From: Paraburkholderia sp. DHOC27
GTDB taxonomy: Bacteria > Pseudomonadota > Gammaproteobacteria > Burkholderiales > Burkholderiaceae
Assembly: GCF_003429005.1 (NCBI RefSeq)
Contig: NZ_QVQV01000007.1
Coordinates: 186,001-250,000 of the forward strand
Direction of reading: 5' to 3'
Length of the DNA stretch: 64,000 bases
Shown here: piece after piece, positions 34,873 to 43,635 of the stretch
How the letters are laid out: the number at the start of each line of letters is the position of its first letter
How positions within the stretch are numbered: position 1 is the stretch's first letter
Made by a program: the position numbers and the translations under genes
The notes under the pieces: generated by a model
Told to the model about the DNA's origin: nothing
What the model saw: only the letters and a program-made list of their open reading frames with translations
The model's database searches: none

Positions 34873-34909
34873 CGTATGTCTCCTTGACCGCTTTCTTGTA
34901 GGGTGAGCG

Positions 34910-35971
34910 CTAGCGCATCCGGCGCCCGGTGTCTGGATCGAACAGATAGATATGGTCGACAGCGGCTGAAAGCCGTGCTGCCGACACCGCTTGCGGCGCC
35001 GCCCTGCCGTTCACGATCACGCAGCACGACTGCCCGGCAATGGAGCCAAACAGTTCCGTGCTGGCACCGGTGGGCTCGGTCACGTCGACCACGAACGGCA
35101 AGCCCGCTTCGGCCAGTTGCAGATGCTCAGGGCGCACGCCAATCGAAACCGGCATGCCGTCAGCCGCATGCACCGTCGGCGCGGGCAGCGCGAAATCGCC
35201 GATGCGTACGCGCGCGCCGTCCGCCGTCTGCTCGTATCGTCCCGAGAACACGTTCATGGCGGGCGAACCAATGAAGCTCGCAACAAACAGGTTGTCCGGA
35301 TCGTCATACAGGTCGAGCGGCGCGCCCATCTGCTCGATCACGCCACCGTTTAGCACAACGATGCGATCGGCCATCGTCATGGCCTCGATCTGATCGTGTG
35401 TCACATACACCGTGGTCGCTTTCAGGCGCTGATGCAGCGCCCGAATCTCCGCGCGCATCTGCACGCGCAATTTAGCGTCGAGATTGGAGAGCGGCTCGTC
35501 GAAGAGAAACACCTTCGGGTCGCGCACGATGGCACGGCCCATCGCCACCCGCTGCCGTTGCCCGCCTGACAGATGGCGCGGGTAACGGTCGAGCAGATCG
35601 CCGAGGCCCAGTATCGAGGCGGCCTCTTTGGCGCGGGCGTCGATCTCCGTGGGCGTCAGTTCGCGCAGCTTCAGCGCGAAGGTGAGGTTCTCGCGCACGC
35701 TCATGTGCGGATAGAGCGCGTAGTTCTGAAACACCATCGCGATGTCGCGATCTTTTGGCGGCAGTTGATTCACCACGCGGCCGTCGATCAGGATCCGGCC
35801 GTGCGTGACGCCTTCGAGGCCCGCCAGCGCGCGCAGCAAGGTGGATTTGCCGCAGCCGCTCGGCCCGACGAGCACGAGGAACTCGCCGTCCCGCACCTTG
35901 AGGTCGATCTGCTTGAGCACCTGCACGGCGCCAAAGGACTTCTGGACCTGCTCGAACGCTACCTCGGCCAT
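34910..35971 (-). CDS. ABC transporter ATPase (UgpC/MalK-like)
   Basis: The 353-residue ATPase carries Walker A GPSGCGKST at residues 37-45, Q-loop FQNYALYPHM, signature LSGGQRQRV near 135, Walker B VFLFDEP and switch THDQIEAM. The C-terminal MalK/UgpC regulatory domain (about 240-350, with GVRPEHLQL) is present. It is the first gene of the importer set, directly divergent from the IclR regulator. The ATG at 35971 begins MAEVAFEQVQKSFG, as usual; earlier in-frame codons lack similarity. Confidence 0.95.
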   Translation of the reverse strand: MAEVAFEQVQKSFGAVQVLKQIDLKVRDGEFLVLVGPSGCGKSTLLRALAGLEGVTHGRILIDGRVVNQLPPKDRDIAMVFQNYALYPHMSVRENLTFALKLRELTPTEIDARAKEAASILGLGDLLDRYPRHLSGGQRQRVAMGRAIVRDPKVFLFDEPLSNLDAKLRVQMRAEIRALHQRLKATTVYVTHDQIEAMTMADRIVVLNGGVIEQMGAPLDLYDDPDNLFVASFIGSPAMNVFSGRYEQTADGARVRIGDFALPAPTVHAADGMPVSIGVRPEHLQLAEAGLPFVVDVTEPTGASTELFGSIAGQSCCVIVNGRAAPQAVSAARLSAAVDHIYLFDPDTGRRMR

Positions 35972-36066
35972 GCCACTGTCTCCGTCGTCATGACTGCGTC
36001 TGTGCGGACGCGAAGGCTTATCCCCAGCTTCCGCGTTCAGTACGCACCCGCATCCGTACAGAATCA

Positions 36067-36099
36067 TTTTATTCATAAAACGTTTTTTTATACATAAAA
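36067..36099. promoter_or_regulatory. Paired TTTTAT-N2-ATAAAA operators (probable IclR sites)
   Basis: Two perfect inverted repeats with the same arms lie 19 bases apart: TTTTATTCATAAAA at 36067-36080 and TTTTATACATAAAA at 36086-36099. They are in the 249-base gap between the ATPase gene and the divergent IclR gene. Tandem near-identical palindromes suit binding by a tetrameric IclR regulator controlling both directions. Confidence 0.6.
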
Positions 36100-36220
36100 T
36101 GTCTCTCAGTACTTTCCCGACCCATCCCAACCGGCCGCCAGCGTGCCGGCCACCTTTACAATTGCGGCATACGCCCACCCTCGCATTGCGGAATCGGCTT
36201 CCTTGTCATCAGGAGCAACG

Positions 36221-37018
36221 TTGGACACGACGCGCTACTCGGCTCCGGCCCTCGAAAAAGGCCTGGACATCATTGAACTGCTGGCGGAACACCCGGAAGG
36301 GCTGTCGCTCGGCGAACTGGCCAAGGCGCTTGGCCGCACCACGGCGGAAATTTTCCGCATGGTCGTGACGCTGCAAACGCGCGGCTATCTGATGGAACTG
36401 GGCGAACGCTACGCACTTTCGCTGTTGCTGTTTCAGTTGGCGCACCGCCATCAGCCGGTGCGTTCACTGGTGTCCACGGCGCTGCCGCTCATGACGCAGC
36501 TTGCCAATGAAGTGAAGCAGTCGTTCCACCTGTGCGTGTATCAGGCGGGCCGCGTGATCATCGTCGCGGGTGTGGAAAGTCCCGAGCGTTGGGGCTTTTC
36601 GTTGAAAGTGGGCACCTTGATCGGCATGACTGACACGGCATCTGGCCAGGTGCTGATGGCGTTCCAGGAAGATCAGGAGCGCGAACAGATGTTGGCGCTG
36701 CATGTGCCGGTGGATGGCGAGCGGCCCGTGAATGCGAGCACCCTCACGCATGATTTGACGCAGATCCGCCAGCACGGTTTCGCGCGCATGCCGAGCCGCC
36801 AGGTCAAAGGCGTACGCAATCTCGCGTATCCGGTGTTTGGCCGCAATGGCCATGCCATTGCTTCGCTGACCACGCCATATATCGAACGCATCGACGACGC
36901 GCCGGTGCCTTCCATTGCCGAGGTGGGTGCGCGCATGAAGGACGCCGCCGACACGCTGACCACGCTGATGGGCCTGAACGTCTACTGGGACGCCGCTCAT
37001 CCTGGCGCGAAAGAGTAA
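36221..37018 (+). CDS. IclR-family transcriptional regulator
   Basis: The 265-residue protein has an N-terminal winged helix (ALEKGLDIIELLAEHPEGLSL, split; LGRTTAEIFRMVVTLQTRGYL, split) and the IclR effector domain with VAGVESPERWGFSLKVG and TASGQVLMAF. The start is most likely TTG at 36221 (LDTTRYSAPALEKG), five bases after AGGAG; a GTG at 36143 is in frame but lacks such a site. It is divergent from the ABC importer, so it probably represses the sugar operon until an inducer binds. Confidence 0.9.
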   Translation: MDTTRYSAPALEKGLDIIELLAEHPEGLSLGELAKALGRTTAEIFRMVVTLQTRGYLMELGERYALSLLLFQLAHRHQPVRSLVSTALPLMTQLANEVKQSFHLCVYQAGRVIIVAGVESPERWGFSLKVGTLIGMTDTASGQVLMAFQEDQEREQMLALHVPVDGERPVNASTLTHDLTQIRQHGFARMPSRQVKGVRNLAYPVFGRNGHAIASLTTPYIERIDDAPVPSIAEVGARMKDAADTLTTLMGLNVYWDAAHPGAKE

Positions 37019-37167
37019 AGCGCATCTGCACGACAATGAGCGGCGCCGCTGCTGGAGACCTGCACGCTGACGAATTTCTGGTTGAACGTTGATTCACTCT
37101 GCCATTCGCGATACTCTTGATTCGTTCGTGGTCGTCGAATGCAAGTCAACCCGGAGACAACCATTTC

Positions 37168-37638
37168 GTGAAGCGAGCATGGGCATTCCCCTGCCTCCTC
37201 TTCTTGTGCGCGGTCCTGTATGGATGCAACAAGGGTGGATCGCAAAACGCTAATCCGGAGCAGAGCGCATCCGCGAGTCAGGCGGCCTCCGCTGCGGCTC
37301 AGGCCGCGAGCGACACAACGGTCGCTTCGGGCGTGCAACCAGGCGGCGCACTGGTTGCCGTCACCAAGGCGCAATTGCCCGCAGAAGCTGCCGAGACCCT
37401 TCGTCTGATCAAAACAGGCGGCCCCTTCCCCTTCGCTGAAGACGGTGTCCTGTTTCGCAACAGCGCGGCATTGCTGCCGCAGCATCCCCGCGGTTATTAC
37501 CACGCCTATACGGTGCGCACGCCTGGCTCCACGGATCGCGGCCAACGCCGCATCGTCTGCGGTGGACTGCGCAAGCAGACCAGCGACTGCTACTACACCG
37601 AGGATTACTACGTCACTTTCAAGCGCATTGCGGATTGA
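37168..37638 (+). CDS. Guanyl-RNase-fold lipoprotein lacking catalytic residues
   Basis: The 156-residue product begins GTG with GGAG upstream and has a lipoprotein signal ending LYGC (Cys20), an Ala/Ser-rich linker, then a microbial ribonuclease domain (about 66-156) resembling RNase Sa: LPAEAAETLRLIKTGGPFPF, split, DGVLFRN, GYYHAYTVRTPG, RGQRRIV and YYTEDYYVTF. By alignment from memory to RNase Sa, the general base Glu54 is Ala113 and His85 is Tyr147, while the arginines (124, 128) remain. It may therefore not cleave RNA. No barstar gene follows. It could be a binding protein derived from a nuclease. Confidence 0.85.
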   Translation: MKRAWAFPCLLFLCAVLYGCNKGGSQNANPEQSASASQAASAAAQAASDTTVASGVQPGGALVAVTKAQLPAEAAETLRLIKTGGPFPFAEDGVLFRNSAALLPQHPRGYYHAYTVRTPGSTDRGQRRIVCGGLRKQTSDCYYTEDYYVTFKRIAD

Positions 37639-37716
37639 GGCGCAGTGGCGCGAACGGCAATGGTTGCACGCGCATCGAAGCGCGCAACCAGCAAGCGCGT
37701 GCCCGCCATTGCGCGT

Positions 37717-38106
37717 TCAGATCAGCGCCGCATGACGCCGTGGCGTGAGCAAGGCCAGCACGATCGCAACGATCAAAAGTGCGGGGACGTCCCCCAGAAG
37801 ATGGCCACGGTGCTCGGGATACGCGAAGGATTGCGCGGCCATGATGACGCCGTGCACGACGCTCGACCACACGGTAAACCAGATCAGGCTCCGGTTGGCG
37901 AGCGGGTCTCGCGAGGCGAGCAGGAGAAAGACGCCCAGGGTGGCGTAGATTCCGAGAATCATTTGCAGGTACAACGACTGACCGCTGTGATGCCACGCCC
38001 AGCCCTCCGGCCACACGATCGTGAGCGGATACACGCCCACCACAAAGATAAGGCCGACCACCACCAACGCAACACGCAGGAATTTGACGCGATCTGGCGT
38101 ATTCAT
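37717..38106 (-). CDS. Small membrane protein, DUF6632-like
   Basis: The 129-residue protein has four helices (FLRVALVVVGLIFVVGVYPL, split, QMILGIYATLGVFLLLAS, WFTVWSSVVHGVIMAAQSF, LLIVAIVLALL) and the conserved WPEGWAWHHSGQSLYLQM, which fits an uncharacterised DUF6632-type family. It converges with the RNase-fold gene. Function is unknown. An 11-bp triplicated repeat lies 50 bases upstream of its start. Confidence 0.7.
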   Translation of the reverse strand: MNTPDRVKFLRVALVVVGLIFVVGVYPLTIVWPEGWAWHHSGQSLYLQMILGIYATLGVFLLLASRDPLANRSLIWFTVWSSVVHGVIMAAQSFAYPEHRGHLLGDVPALLIVAIVLALLTPRRHAALI

Positions 38107-38155
38107 CAGACCCTCCTCGGCAACCTTCGCCCCCGCATACGCGGAGAAATGAGCA

Positions 38156-38188
38156 CGAAATAAACGCGAAATAAACGCGAAATGAACG
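38156..38188. repeat. 11-bp tandem repeat, three copies
   Basis: CGAAATAAACG at 38156-38166 and 38167-38177 is followed by CGAAATGAACG at 38178-38188. The array is in the spacer between divergent genes, upstream of the DUF6632-like gene. Confidence 0.8.
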
Positions 38189-38304
38189 GGCAGCGCATGC
38201 GCGTGCCTCGCTCATTTTGAACTCATTCTTCGTGCTTACCATAGCTTTTGCCGATCTCGTTTCACTACCCGGATCGAAGCTAACCGTCATGCTGGAGAAT
38301 CGCC

Positions 38305-38556
38305 ATGAACACGCTTTTTCGCTCTACCCTCCTCGCCGCTGCGATCGTTCTGCCCACGGCCGCCTTTGCGCAATCTGTCGCCCCGGTCGCGCAGAATCAA
38401 ACGGATCAGACTCAGGTTGTATTAATTGCGTACGACGCTGATGTTCACACGCATGCGGCAAACGAACCCGTGACGAAGCACGCCAGCACGCCTTCTGACA
38501 CGTCATTCAATCCCGCCGCCGACGTCGGCCTGAAGTCGATCTATCTGCGTCATTGA
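38305..38556 (+). CDS. Small secreted protein of unknown function
   Basis: The 83-residue product has a clear signal peptide (MNTLFRSTLLAAAIVLPTAAFA-QS) written here as two parts, cleaved after AFA near residue 22, and a short polar mature part with several histidines and a SDTSFNPAADVGLKSIYL end. GGAG precedes the ATG. Burkholderiales carry many such small exported proteins; I cannot assign a family. It is flanked by the divergent DUF6632-like gene and a downstream SDR gene. Confidence 0.7.
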   Translation: MNTLFRSTLLAAAIVLPTAAFAQSVAPVAQNQTDQTQVVLIAYDADVHTHAANEPVTKHASTPSDTSFNPAADVGLKSIYLRH

Positions 38557-38729
38557 CGCGATTCGCGACGACAGGTCCCTCTGCACGGTGTTCCTGCCCG
38601 CCAGGCGTTGACACGACGCGCGGCGCGTCTGATCATTAGCTCGCTCATGGAGCGAATGTATGTTTGAGTCCGCGCAGTCAGCTAAAGTGTGCGGACTGCA
38701 AGCGTGGTCAACGAACGAGGATAGGGAAC

Positions 38730-39458
38730 ATGGCAGAAGAACTGCAAGGCAAGGTCGCGGTCGTCACGGGTGCGGCATCCGGCATTGGCCTCGCCAGCAC
38801 CGAAGCGCTATTGGCGGCCGGTGCGCGCGTGGTACTGGTGGACCGCGACGAAGCGGCACTCACATCGGTTTGCAACCAGCACGGTGACGCCGCCATTCCG
38901 CTCGTCGTCGATCTGCTCGATCCGGCCGCCTGTGCGGCACTCGTCCCACGCGTTCTGGAGATCACTGGGCAGATCGACATCCTGCACGCGAACGCAGGCA
39001 TTTACGTGGGCGGCGATCTGGTGGACGCCGACACGGCCGCGATCGACCGCATGCTGAATCTCAACATCAACGTCGTGATGAAAAATATCCACGACGTCTT
39101 GCCCCATATGATCGAACGCCGCACCGGCGACATCATCGTGACGAGTTCGCTGGCCGCGCATTTTCCGACGCCGTGGGAACCGGTCTATGCGTCGTCCAAA
39201 TGGGCGGTCAACTGCTTCGTGCAGACCGTGCGGCGTCAGGTCTTCAAGCACGGCATTCGCGTGGGTTCGGTGTCGCCGGGTCCCGTGATCAGCGCGCTGC
39301 TCGCGGACTGGCCCGAGGAAAAACTGAAGGAAGCCAAGGAATCGGGCAGCCTGATCGAGCCGGCCGAGGTCGCTGAAGTGATTCTCTTCATGTTGACGCG
39401 GCAGCGCGGCATGACCATTCGCGACGTGATCGTGATGCCGACCAACTTCGATCTCTGA
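38730..39458 (+). CDS. SDR-family oxidoreductase (ribitol-dehydrogenase-like)
   Basis: The 242-residue short-chain dehydrogenase has TGAASGIG at residues 13-20, NAG near 88, catalytic serine in VTSSLAAH and YASSK near 150. The C-terminal EVAEVILFMLTRQRGMTIRD segment resembles sugar-alcohol dehydrogenases such as ribitol dehydrogenase. AGGG precedes the ATG at 38730, preferred over the frame's first ATG. It ends 65 bases before a strong inverted repeat shared with the convergent hydrolase gene. Confidence 0.88.
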   Translation: MAEELQGKVAVVTGAASGIGLASTEALLAAGARVVLVDRDEAALTSVCNQHGDAAIPLVVDLLDPAACAALVPRVLEITGQIDILHANAGIYVGGDLVDADTAAIDRMLNLNINVVMKNIHDVLPHMIERRTGDIIVTSSLAAHFPTPWEPVYASSKWAVNCFVQTVRRQVFKHGIRVGSVSPGPVISALLADWPEEKLKEAKESGSLIEPAEVAEVILFMLTRQRGMTIRDVIVMPTNFDL

Positions 39459-39522
39459 GTTCAGTCTCGCACAAACGCGCGTAAAAACAGCCGGATATTC
39501 AAGCGTAGGGACAAGCACACCC

Positions 39523-39566
39523 CGGCAATGGCCGCTCGCCAACCGATGCGAGGCCAGCCATTGCCG
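39523..39566. terminator. Bidirectional hairpin between convergent genes
   Basis: CGGCAATGGC (39523-39532) pairs perfectly with GCCATTGCCG (39557-39566), and CTCGC/GCGAG in the loop can extend the structure. It lies between the SDR stop and the convergent serine hydrolase stop. T tracts are weak on both sides. Confidence 0.65.
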
Positions 39567-39584
39567 CTTTAGGCGTTGCAGACC

Positions 39585-40835
39585 TCAGCGGCCCGTTTCC
39601 GTGATCGCGCTGTAGACCAGCGTGCGCAACTGACGACGCACCGGGTAGGCACTCGACGGCAACATTTGCGTGAGAAAGACCACGATGAGATCTTCGAGCG
39701 GATCGACCCAGAAGAAGGTACTCGCCGCGCCGCCCCAGAAAAAGTCGCCTGCGCTGCCGGGAATCAGCGTGGTGGAAGGCGTCAGGGTGGTGGCAAAGCC
39801 AAGTCCAAAGCCGACGCCCTCGTAGGTGGCCTCGCTGAACATCGAGCGTGACAGACGCGGCAGATCGACACCGCCCGGCAGATGGTTCGCGGTCATCAGG
39901 GCCAGTGTCTTGGGACCGAGCAGACGCACACCATCCAGTTCGCCACCCTGCAGCAGCATGCGCGAAAAACGCATGTAGTCCGCTGCGGTAGACACCAGAC
40001 CGCCGCCACCCGAGATAAAGCTGGGCGGCTTCAGATACGGGCTGCTACGCGGATCGTCCTGCAACACCGGCGCAGGTGCCGACACCTTTGAACCGAGCGC
40101 GCCGATCGCGTAGCACGCGCAGAAGCGGGCCACTTTCTCTTCCGGCACGTAGAAGTCCGTGTCGACCATCCCCAGTGGTTTGAAGATCCGCTCCTTGAGA
40201 AAGACCTCGAACGGCATGCCGCTGACCTTGCCGACGATATAGCCGAGCACGTCGGTGGCCACCGAATAATTCCATGCTTCGCCCGGCGAGAATTCGAGCG
40301 GCAACGTGGCGAGCTTGTCGATCATCTCGTCCAGCGTGCCCTCGGTGGCCAGGTCGCCGATTTTCAGCTTGCGATAGGCAGCATCGACGTTGCTGTTCTG
40401 CTGAAAACCGTAGGTCAGGCCCGAGGTGTGACGCAGCAGATCGACCACGAGCATCGGTCGCGCAACCGGCCGCGTCTGGAAGCTCTCCATGAAGCCGCCC
40501 GCATGTACGCCGAGTTTTTCCCACGCGGGGATGTACTTGCTGACGGGATCGTCGAGCGCGATCTTGCACTGCTCGACCAGCATCATGAGCGCCACCGACG
40601 TGATGGGCTTGGTCATCGAGTAGATCCGGAAGATCGAATCTTCGGCGAGCGGCACCTGCCGTTCCCGATCGGCGAGACCGAGTACCGAGTTCAACGCGAG
40701 ATCGCCGCGCCGCCATACCTGGATCAGCGTACCCGCCAGCTTGCCGGTGGCAATGTAGTTATCGTCGACGAACCGCTCGATCCGTTCCAGCCGTTCACCC
40801 GACATTCCCAGCTCGTGCCTGCCTGCCATACTCAT
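39585..40835 (-). CDS. Beta-lactamase-fold serine hydrolase (EstB-type)
   Basis: The 416-residue protein belongs to the serine beta-lactamase/EstB esterase family (COG1680). The nucleophile SMTK is at about residues 73-76 (IYSMTKPITSVALM), the tyrosine is in WNYSVATDVLGYI, and GGGGLVSTAADYMRF follows. It has no signal peptide, so it is cytoplasmic. Such enzymes usually act as esterases or lactone hydrolases, not true beta-lactamases. It is a single gene, convergent with the SDR gene. Confidence 0.9.
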   Translation of the reverse strand: MSMAGRHELGMSGERLERIERFVDDNYIATGKLAGTLIQVWRRGDLALNSVLGLADRERQVPLAEDSIFRIYSMTKPITSVALMMLVEQCKIALDDPVSKYIPAWEKLGVHAGGFMESFQTRPVARPMLVVDLLRHTSGLTYGFQQNSNVDAAYRKLKIGDLATEGTLDEMIDKLATLPLEFSPGEAWNYSVATDVLGYIVGKVSGMPFEVFLKERIFKPLGMVDTDFYVPEEKVARFCACYAIGALGSKVSAPAPVLQDDPRSSPYLKPPSFISGGGGLVSTAADYMRFSRMLLQGGELDGVRLLGPKTLALMTANHLPGGVDLPRLSRSMFSEATYEGVGFGLGFATTLTPSTTLIPGSAGDFFWGGAASTFFWVDPLEDLIVVFLTQMLPSSAYPVRRQLRTLVYSAITETGR

Positions 40836-41046
40836 GCCGTCTCCTGTGTTGAGTGCCGCATCATGATACGGGTGTCAGAATAAGTCATTCTTGCGCATCC
40901 CGCTTTGCATCTTCCGCTTTGTGCCTGGCGTCATGCATCTCCCGTTTTGTATCTCACCCTGCATCTCCCCGGAACGCGCGCTGCCTTACTTAAGTCTTAC
41001 TTAAGCGTTGCTTCAATATCATCGACGTTCCAACGAGGAGTACGCG

Positions 41047-41835
41047 ATGAAACAGGACACGGTAAGTTTTGCGAGGCATGCGGTGAGCAAGGTCCCAGAA
41101 GTGACACTCGGCTTCTGGGTCATCAAGGTCGCCGCCACCACGCTCGGAGAAACCGGCGGCGACTGGGTGTCGATGTCGCTGAACCTCGGCTACCTGATCG
41201 GCTCCGCTATCTTCCTCGTTCTGTTCGTCGGCCTTGTTTGCGCGCAGGTGAAAGCCTCGGACTTCCGGCGCTATCTGTACTGGGCAACCATCGTGGCCAC
41301 CACGACGCTCGGCACGACGCTCGCGGATTTCGCGGATCGCTCGCTGGGTGTCGGCTATCCCGGCGGCACCGCCATCGTCGTGAGCTTGCTGGTGCTCAGT
41401 CTCGCGCTGTGGTACCGATCGGAAGGGACGGTCTCCGTCGAAAGCATTGTCACGGCCAGAGCGGAATGGTTTTACTGGGTGACGATCCTGTTCTCGCAGA
41501 CCCTCGGAACAGCATTGGGAGACTGGGTGGCGGGCGACGACCGCGGCGGTCTGGGCATCGGCTACGAGTACGGCGCCATGCTCTTCGGCGCGGGCCTGGT
41601 CATCGTGGCGGCGCTGTATGTGTGGACCCGCGTGTCGCGAACCGCCCTCTTCTGGGCCGCGTTCATCCTCACGCGGCCGCTGGGCGCAACCCTCGGCGAT
41701 TTCCTCGATAAACCCGTTGCGCAAGGTGGCCTGCATATCAGCCGCCTGTACGCGTCCGCGATTTTGCTGGTCTTCATCGTGGCCTGCATCGCGTTGATTC
41801 CGCAACGCGCCGCGCGGCGCGGCCCGGCGGTTTGA
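41047..41835 (+). CDS. DUF347/COG4705 membrane protein with four internal repeats
   Basis: The 262-residue integral membrane protein has about eight helices arranged as four copies of a DUF347 unit, each with a TLG-x-T-x-(G/A)D core: TTLGETGGDW near 32, TTLGTTLADF near 92, QTLGTALGDW near 152 and RPLGATLGDF near 214. The family is uncharacterised, and the repeated Thr/Asp motifs within helices suggest ion or substrate binding. GAGGAG precedes the ATG. A 12-bp tandem array lies just after it. Confidence 0.85.
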   Translation: MKQDTVSFARHAVSKVPEVTLGFWVIKVAATTLGETGGDWVSMSLNLGYLIGSAIFLVLFVGLVCAQVKASDFRRYLYWATIVATTTLGTTLADFADRSLGVGYPGGTAIVVSLLVLSLALWYRSEGTVSVESIVTARAEWFYWVTILFSQTLGTALGDWVAGDDRGGLGIGYEYGAMLFGAGLVIVAALYVWTRVSRTALFWAAFILTRPLGATLGDFLDKPVAQGGLHISRLYASAILLVFIVACIALIPQRAARRGPAV

Positions 41836-41860
41836 GGCGGCGGCACTCAGGGAGGCCGGC

Positions 41861-41920
41861 GGGTTTGCCAACGCGTCTGCTAACGGATTTGCGAACGAAT
41901 TTGCCAGCGGGTTTGCAAAC
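41861..41920. repeat. 12-bp tandem repeat, five degenerate copies
   Basis: Units begin at 41861, 41873, 41885, 41897 and 41909: GGGTTTGCCAAC, GCGTCTGCTAAC, GGATTTGCGAAC, GAATTTGCCAGC and GGGTTTGCAAAC. They lie in the gap between the DUF347 gene and the TAXI gene. In the reverse strand they read as a Leu-Ala-Asn-Pro-like repeat, but no gene is supported there. Confidence 0.75.
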
Positions 41921-42033
41921 ATCGCGCCGGCGTTGCTTGCCTTAATGCGCGAATCCGGTGCACTCTGCGGGAGGTGCACGGCCGCCACCGGACGCGCATC
42001 GTGCCTCCTGACACTGCGCCGCCCGCGTCAACC

Positions 42034-43443
42034 ATGAGTAACGACGACCCCGTCAGACGTTCTGCCGAGCATCCCGAGGAGGCCGCTCCCGCCGAATCGG
42101 GCCCGAGCCACGCCGCCTACCGCGTCGGCATTTCGTGGTTCGATCTGGTGGTCTCGCTCGGCATCATCGTGATTGTCGGCGCGGTGGTGATCTGGGTGGC
42201 GATTCGCATCATCCAGCCCGCGCCGCCGGATACGCTGACCATTTCGGCCGGCCCCGAGTACAGCCGCTTCTGGTATGCCGCGCAGAAGTACAAGGAGATC
42301 CTCGCGCGCAACGGCGTGACGCTGCGCGTGCTGAGCTCGTCGGGCACACTCGAAAATCTCGAACGGCTCGCCGACCCCACCTTCCATGTCGACCTCGGCT
42401 TCGTGCAAAGCGGCCTGACGAGCATTCCCAGCGTGATCTCTCCCGACACGCGGCAAGCGGGGCTGATGTCGCTCGGCAGCGTCAGCAACTGGCCGCTGTT
42501 CGTTTTCTATCGCGGCCCCGAACTCACGCGGCTTTCCGAATTCAAGGGCAAGCGGCTCGCCATTGGCCGCGAAGGCAGCGGCACGCGCCAGATCGTGCTG
42601 TTACTGCTGCGTGCCAACGGAGTCGAACCGGAAGATAGCGCGCAGATGCTGCCGCTCGTCGGCGAAGAGGCGGTGAATGCCTTGCTCACCAACCAGGTGG
42701 ACGTGGCCTTTCTGACCTCGGATTCGGCCCGGCCCGCGCTGATGGAAAAAATGATTCGCACACCGGATATTCGGCTGCTGAACTTCACGCAGGCAAAAGC
42801 GTACGTGCGCAGCTTCCCGTTTCTGAGCACCTTCGACGTGCCAATGGGCGCGTTCGATCTGGCCGACAACCTGCCGCCCACCCCCACGACCACCGTGCAG
42901 ACCACAGTGGAGCTGATCGCGCGCAACACGCTGCATCCGGCGCTCTCCGATCTGCTGATCGAGGCCGCCGGCGAGGTGCATGGCGGAGCCAGTCTGCTAC
43001 AGAGCGCCGGCGAATTTCCGGCACCCGTGGCCCACGATTTTCCCTTGAGTCCCGATGCCGCGCGCTACTACAAGTCCGGCAAAAGCTTCCTCTACCGGAT
43101 CATGCCGTTCTGGCTCGCGAGCCTCGTCGACCGTTTGCTGGTGCTGGTGGTGCCGATCGTCGTGGTGCTGATTCCCGCGCTGCGTTTCGTGCCACCGCTC
43201 TACGCATGGCGTATCAAGTCGCGCTTCCATCGCCGCTATGGCGAGCTGATCGTCCTCGAACGCAGCGTGCTCGACAATCCTTGCGAGGAGAATTTCGTCG
43301 CCTTCAACCAGAAGCTCGACGCCATCGAACAAGGCCTCAACAAACTGCGCATGCCAGCCGCGTATGCCGACCACTTCTACGCGCTGCGCGAACACATCAG
43401 CTACGTGCGCGCCCAGATCGCCGCGCTTCGAACCGGCCAGTGA
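42034..43443 (+). CDS. TAXI-family TRAP solute-binding protein, membrane-anchored
   Basis: The 469-residue protein has a helix near residue 35-55 (LVVSLGIIVIVGAVVIWVAI), a TAXI-type binding domain (TISAGPEYSRFWYAAQKY, LGFVQSGL, AIGREGSGTRQI), and a second helix near 380 (LVLVVPIVVVLIPALRF) followed by a cytoplasmic helical tail. This double-anchored form is common in Burkholderiales and lacks TRAP membrane subunits beside it. No good Shine-Dalgarno is seen; an in-frame GTG at 41974 is an alternative start. Substrate is unknown. Confidence 0.82.
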   Translation: MSNDDPVRRSAEHPEEAAPAESGPSHAAYRVGISWFDLVVSLGIIVIVGAVVIWVAIRIIQPAPPDTLTISAGPEYSRFWYAAQKYKEILARNGVTLRVLSSSGTLENLERLADPTFHVDLGFVQSGLTSIPSVISPDTRQAGLMSLGSVSNWPLFVFYRGPELTRLSEFKGKRLAIGREGSGTRQIVLLLLRANGVEPEDSAQMLPLVGEEAVNALLTNQVDVAFLTSDSARPALMEKMIRTPDIRLLNFTQAKAYVRSFPFLSTFDVPMGAFDLADNLPPTPTTTVQTTVELIARNTLHPALSDLLIEAAGEVHGGASLLQSAGEFPAPVAHDFPLSPDAARYYKSGKSFLYRIMPFWLASLVDRLLVLVVPIVVVLIPALRFVPPLYAWRIKSRFHRRYGELIVLERSVLDNPCEENFVAFNQKLDAIEQGLNKLRMPAAYADHFYALREHISYVRAQIAALRTGQ

Positions 43444-43635
43444 GCGCGGCAGATTCGCAATCGTCTGATTAGATTGGGCGCGCGATTATCCGGAAATCAA
43501 GGATTGTCATTCCCCGCTTTGACGGCTTCTCACGTCGCCCGATGCAGCGCATTCTTGGCCCACCTTATCCCCGCTGAGCAGCGACACACGAGCACCGCAC
43601 CAACGTGTCGACCCGGCGTTACCGGAGCCATGATC

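Noticed and set aside
40990..41988. 332-codon minus-strand frame opposite the DUF347 gene
   Set aside because: A mirror of the real gene caused by high GC; its start region only reads through the 12-bp repeat.
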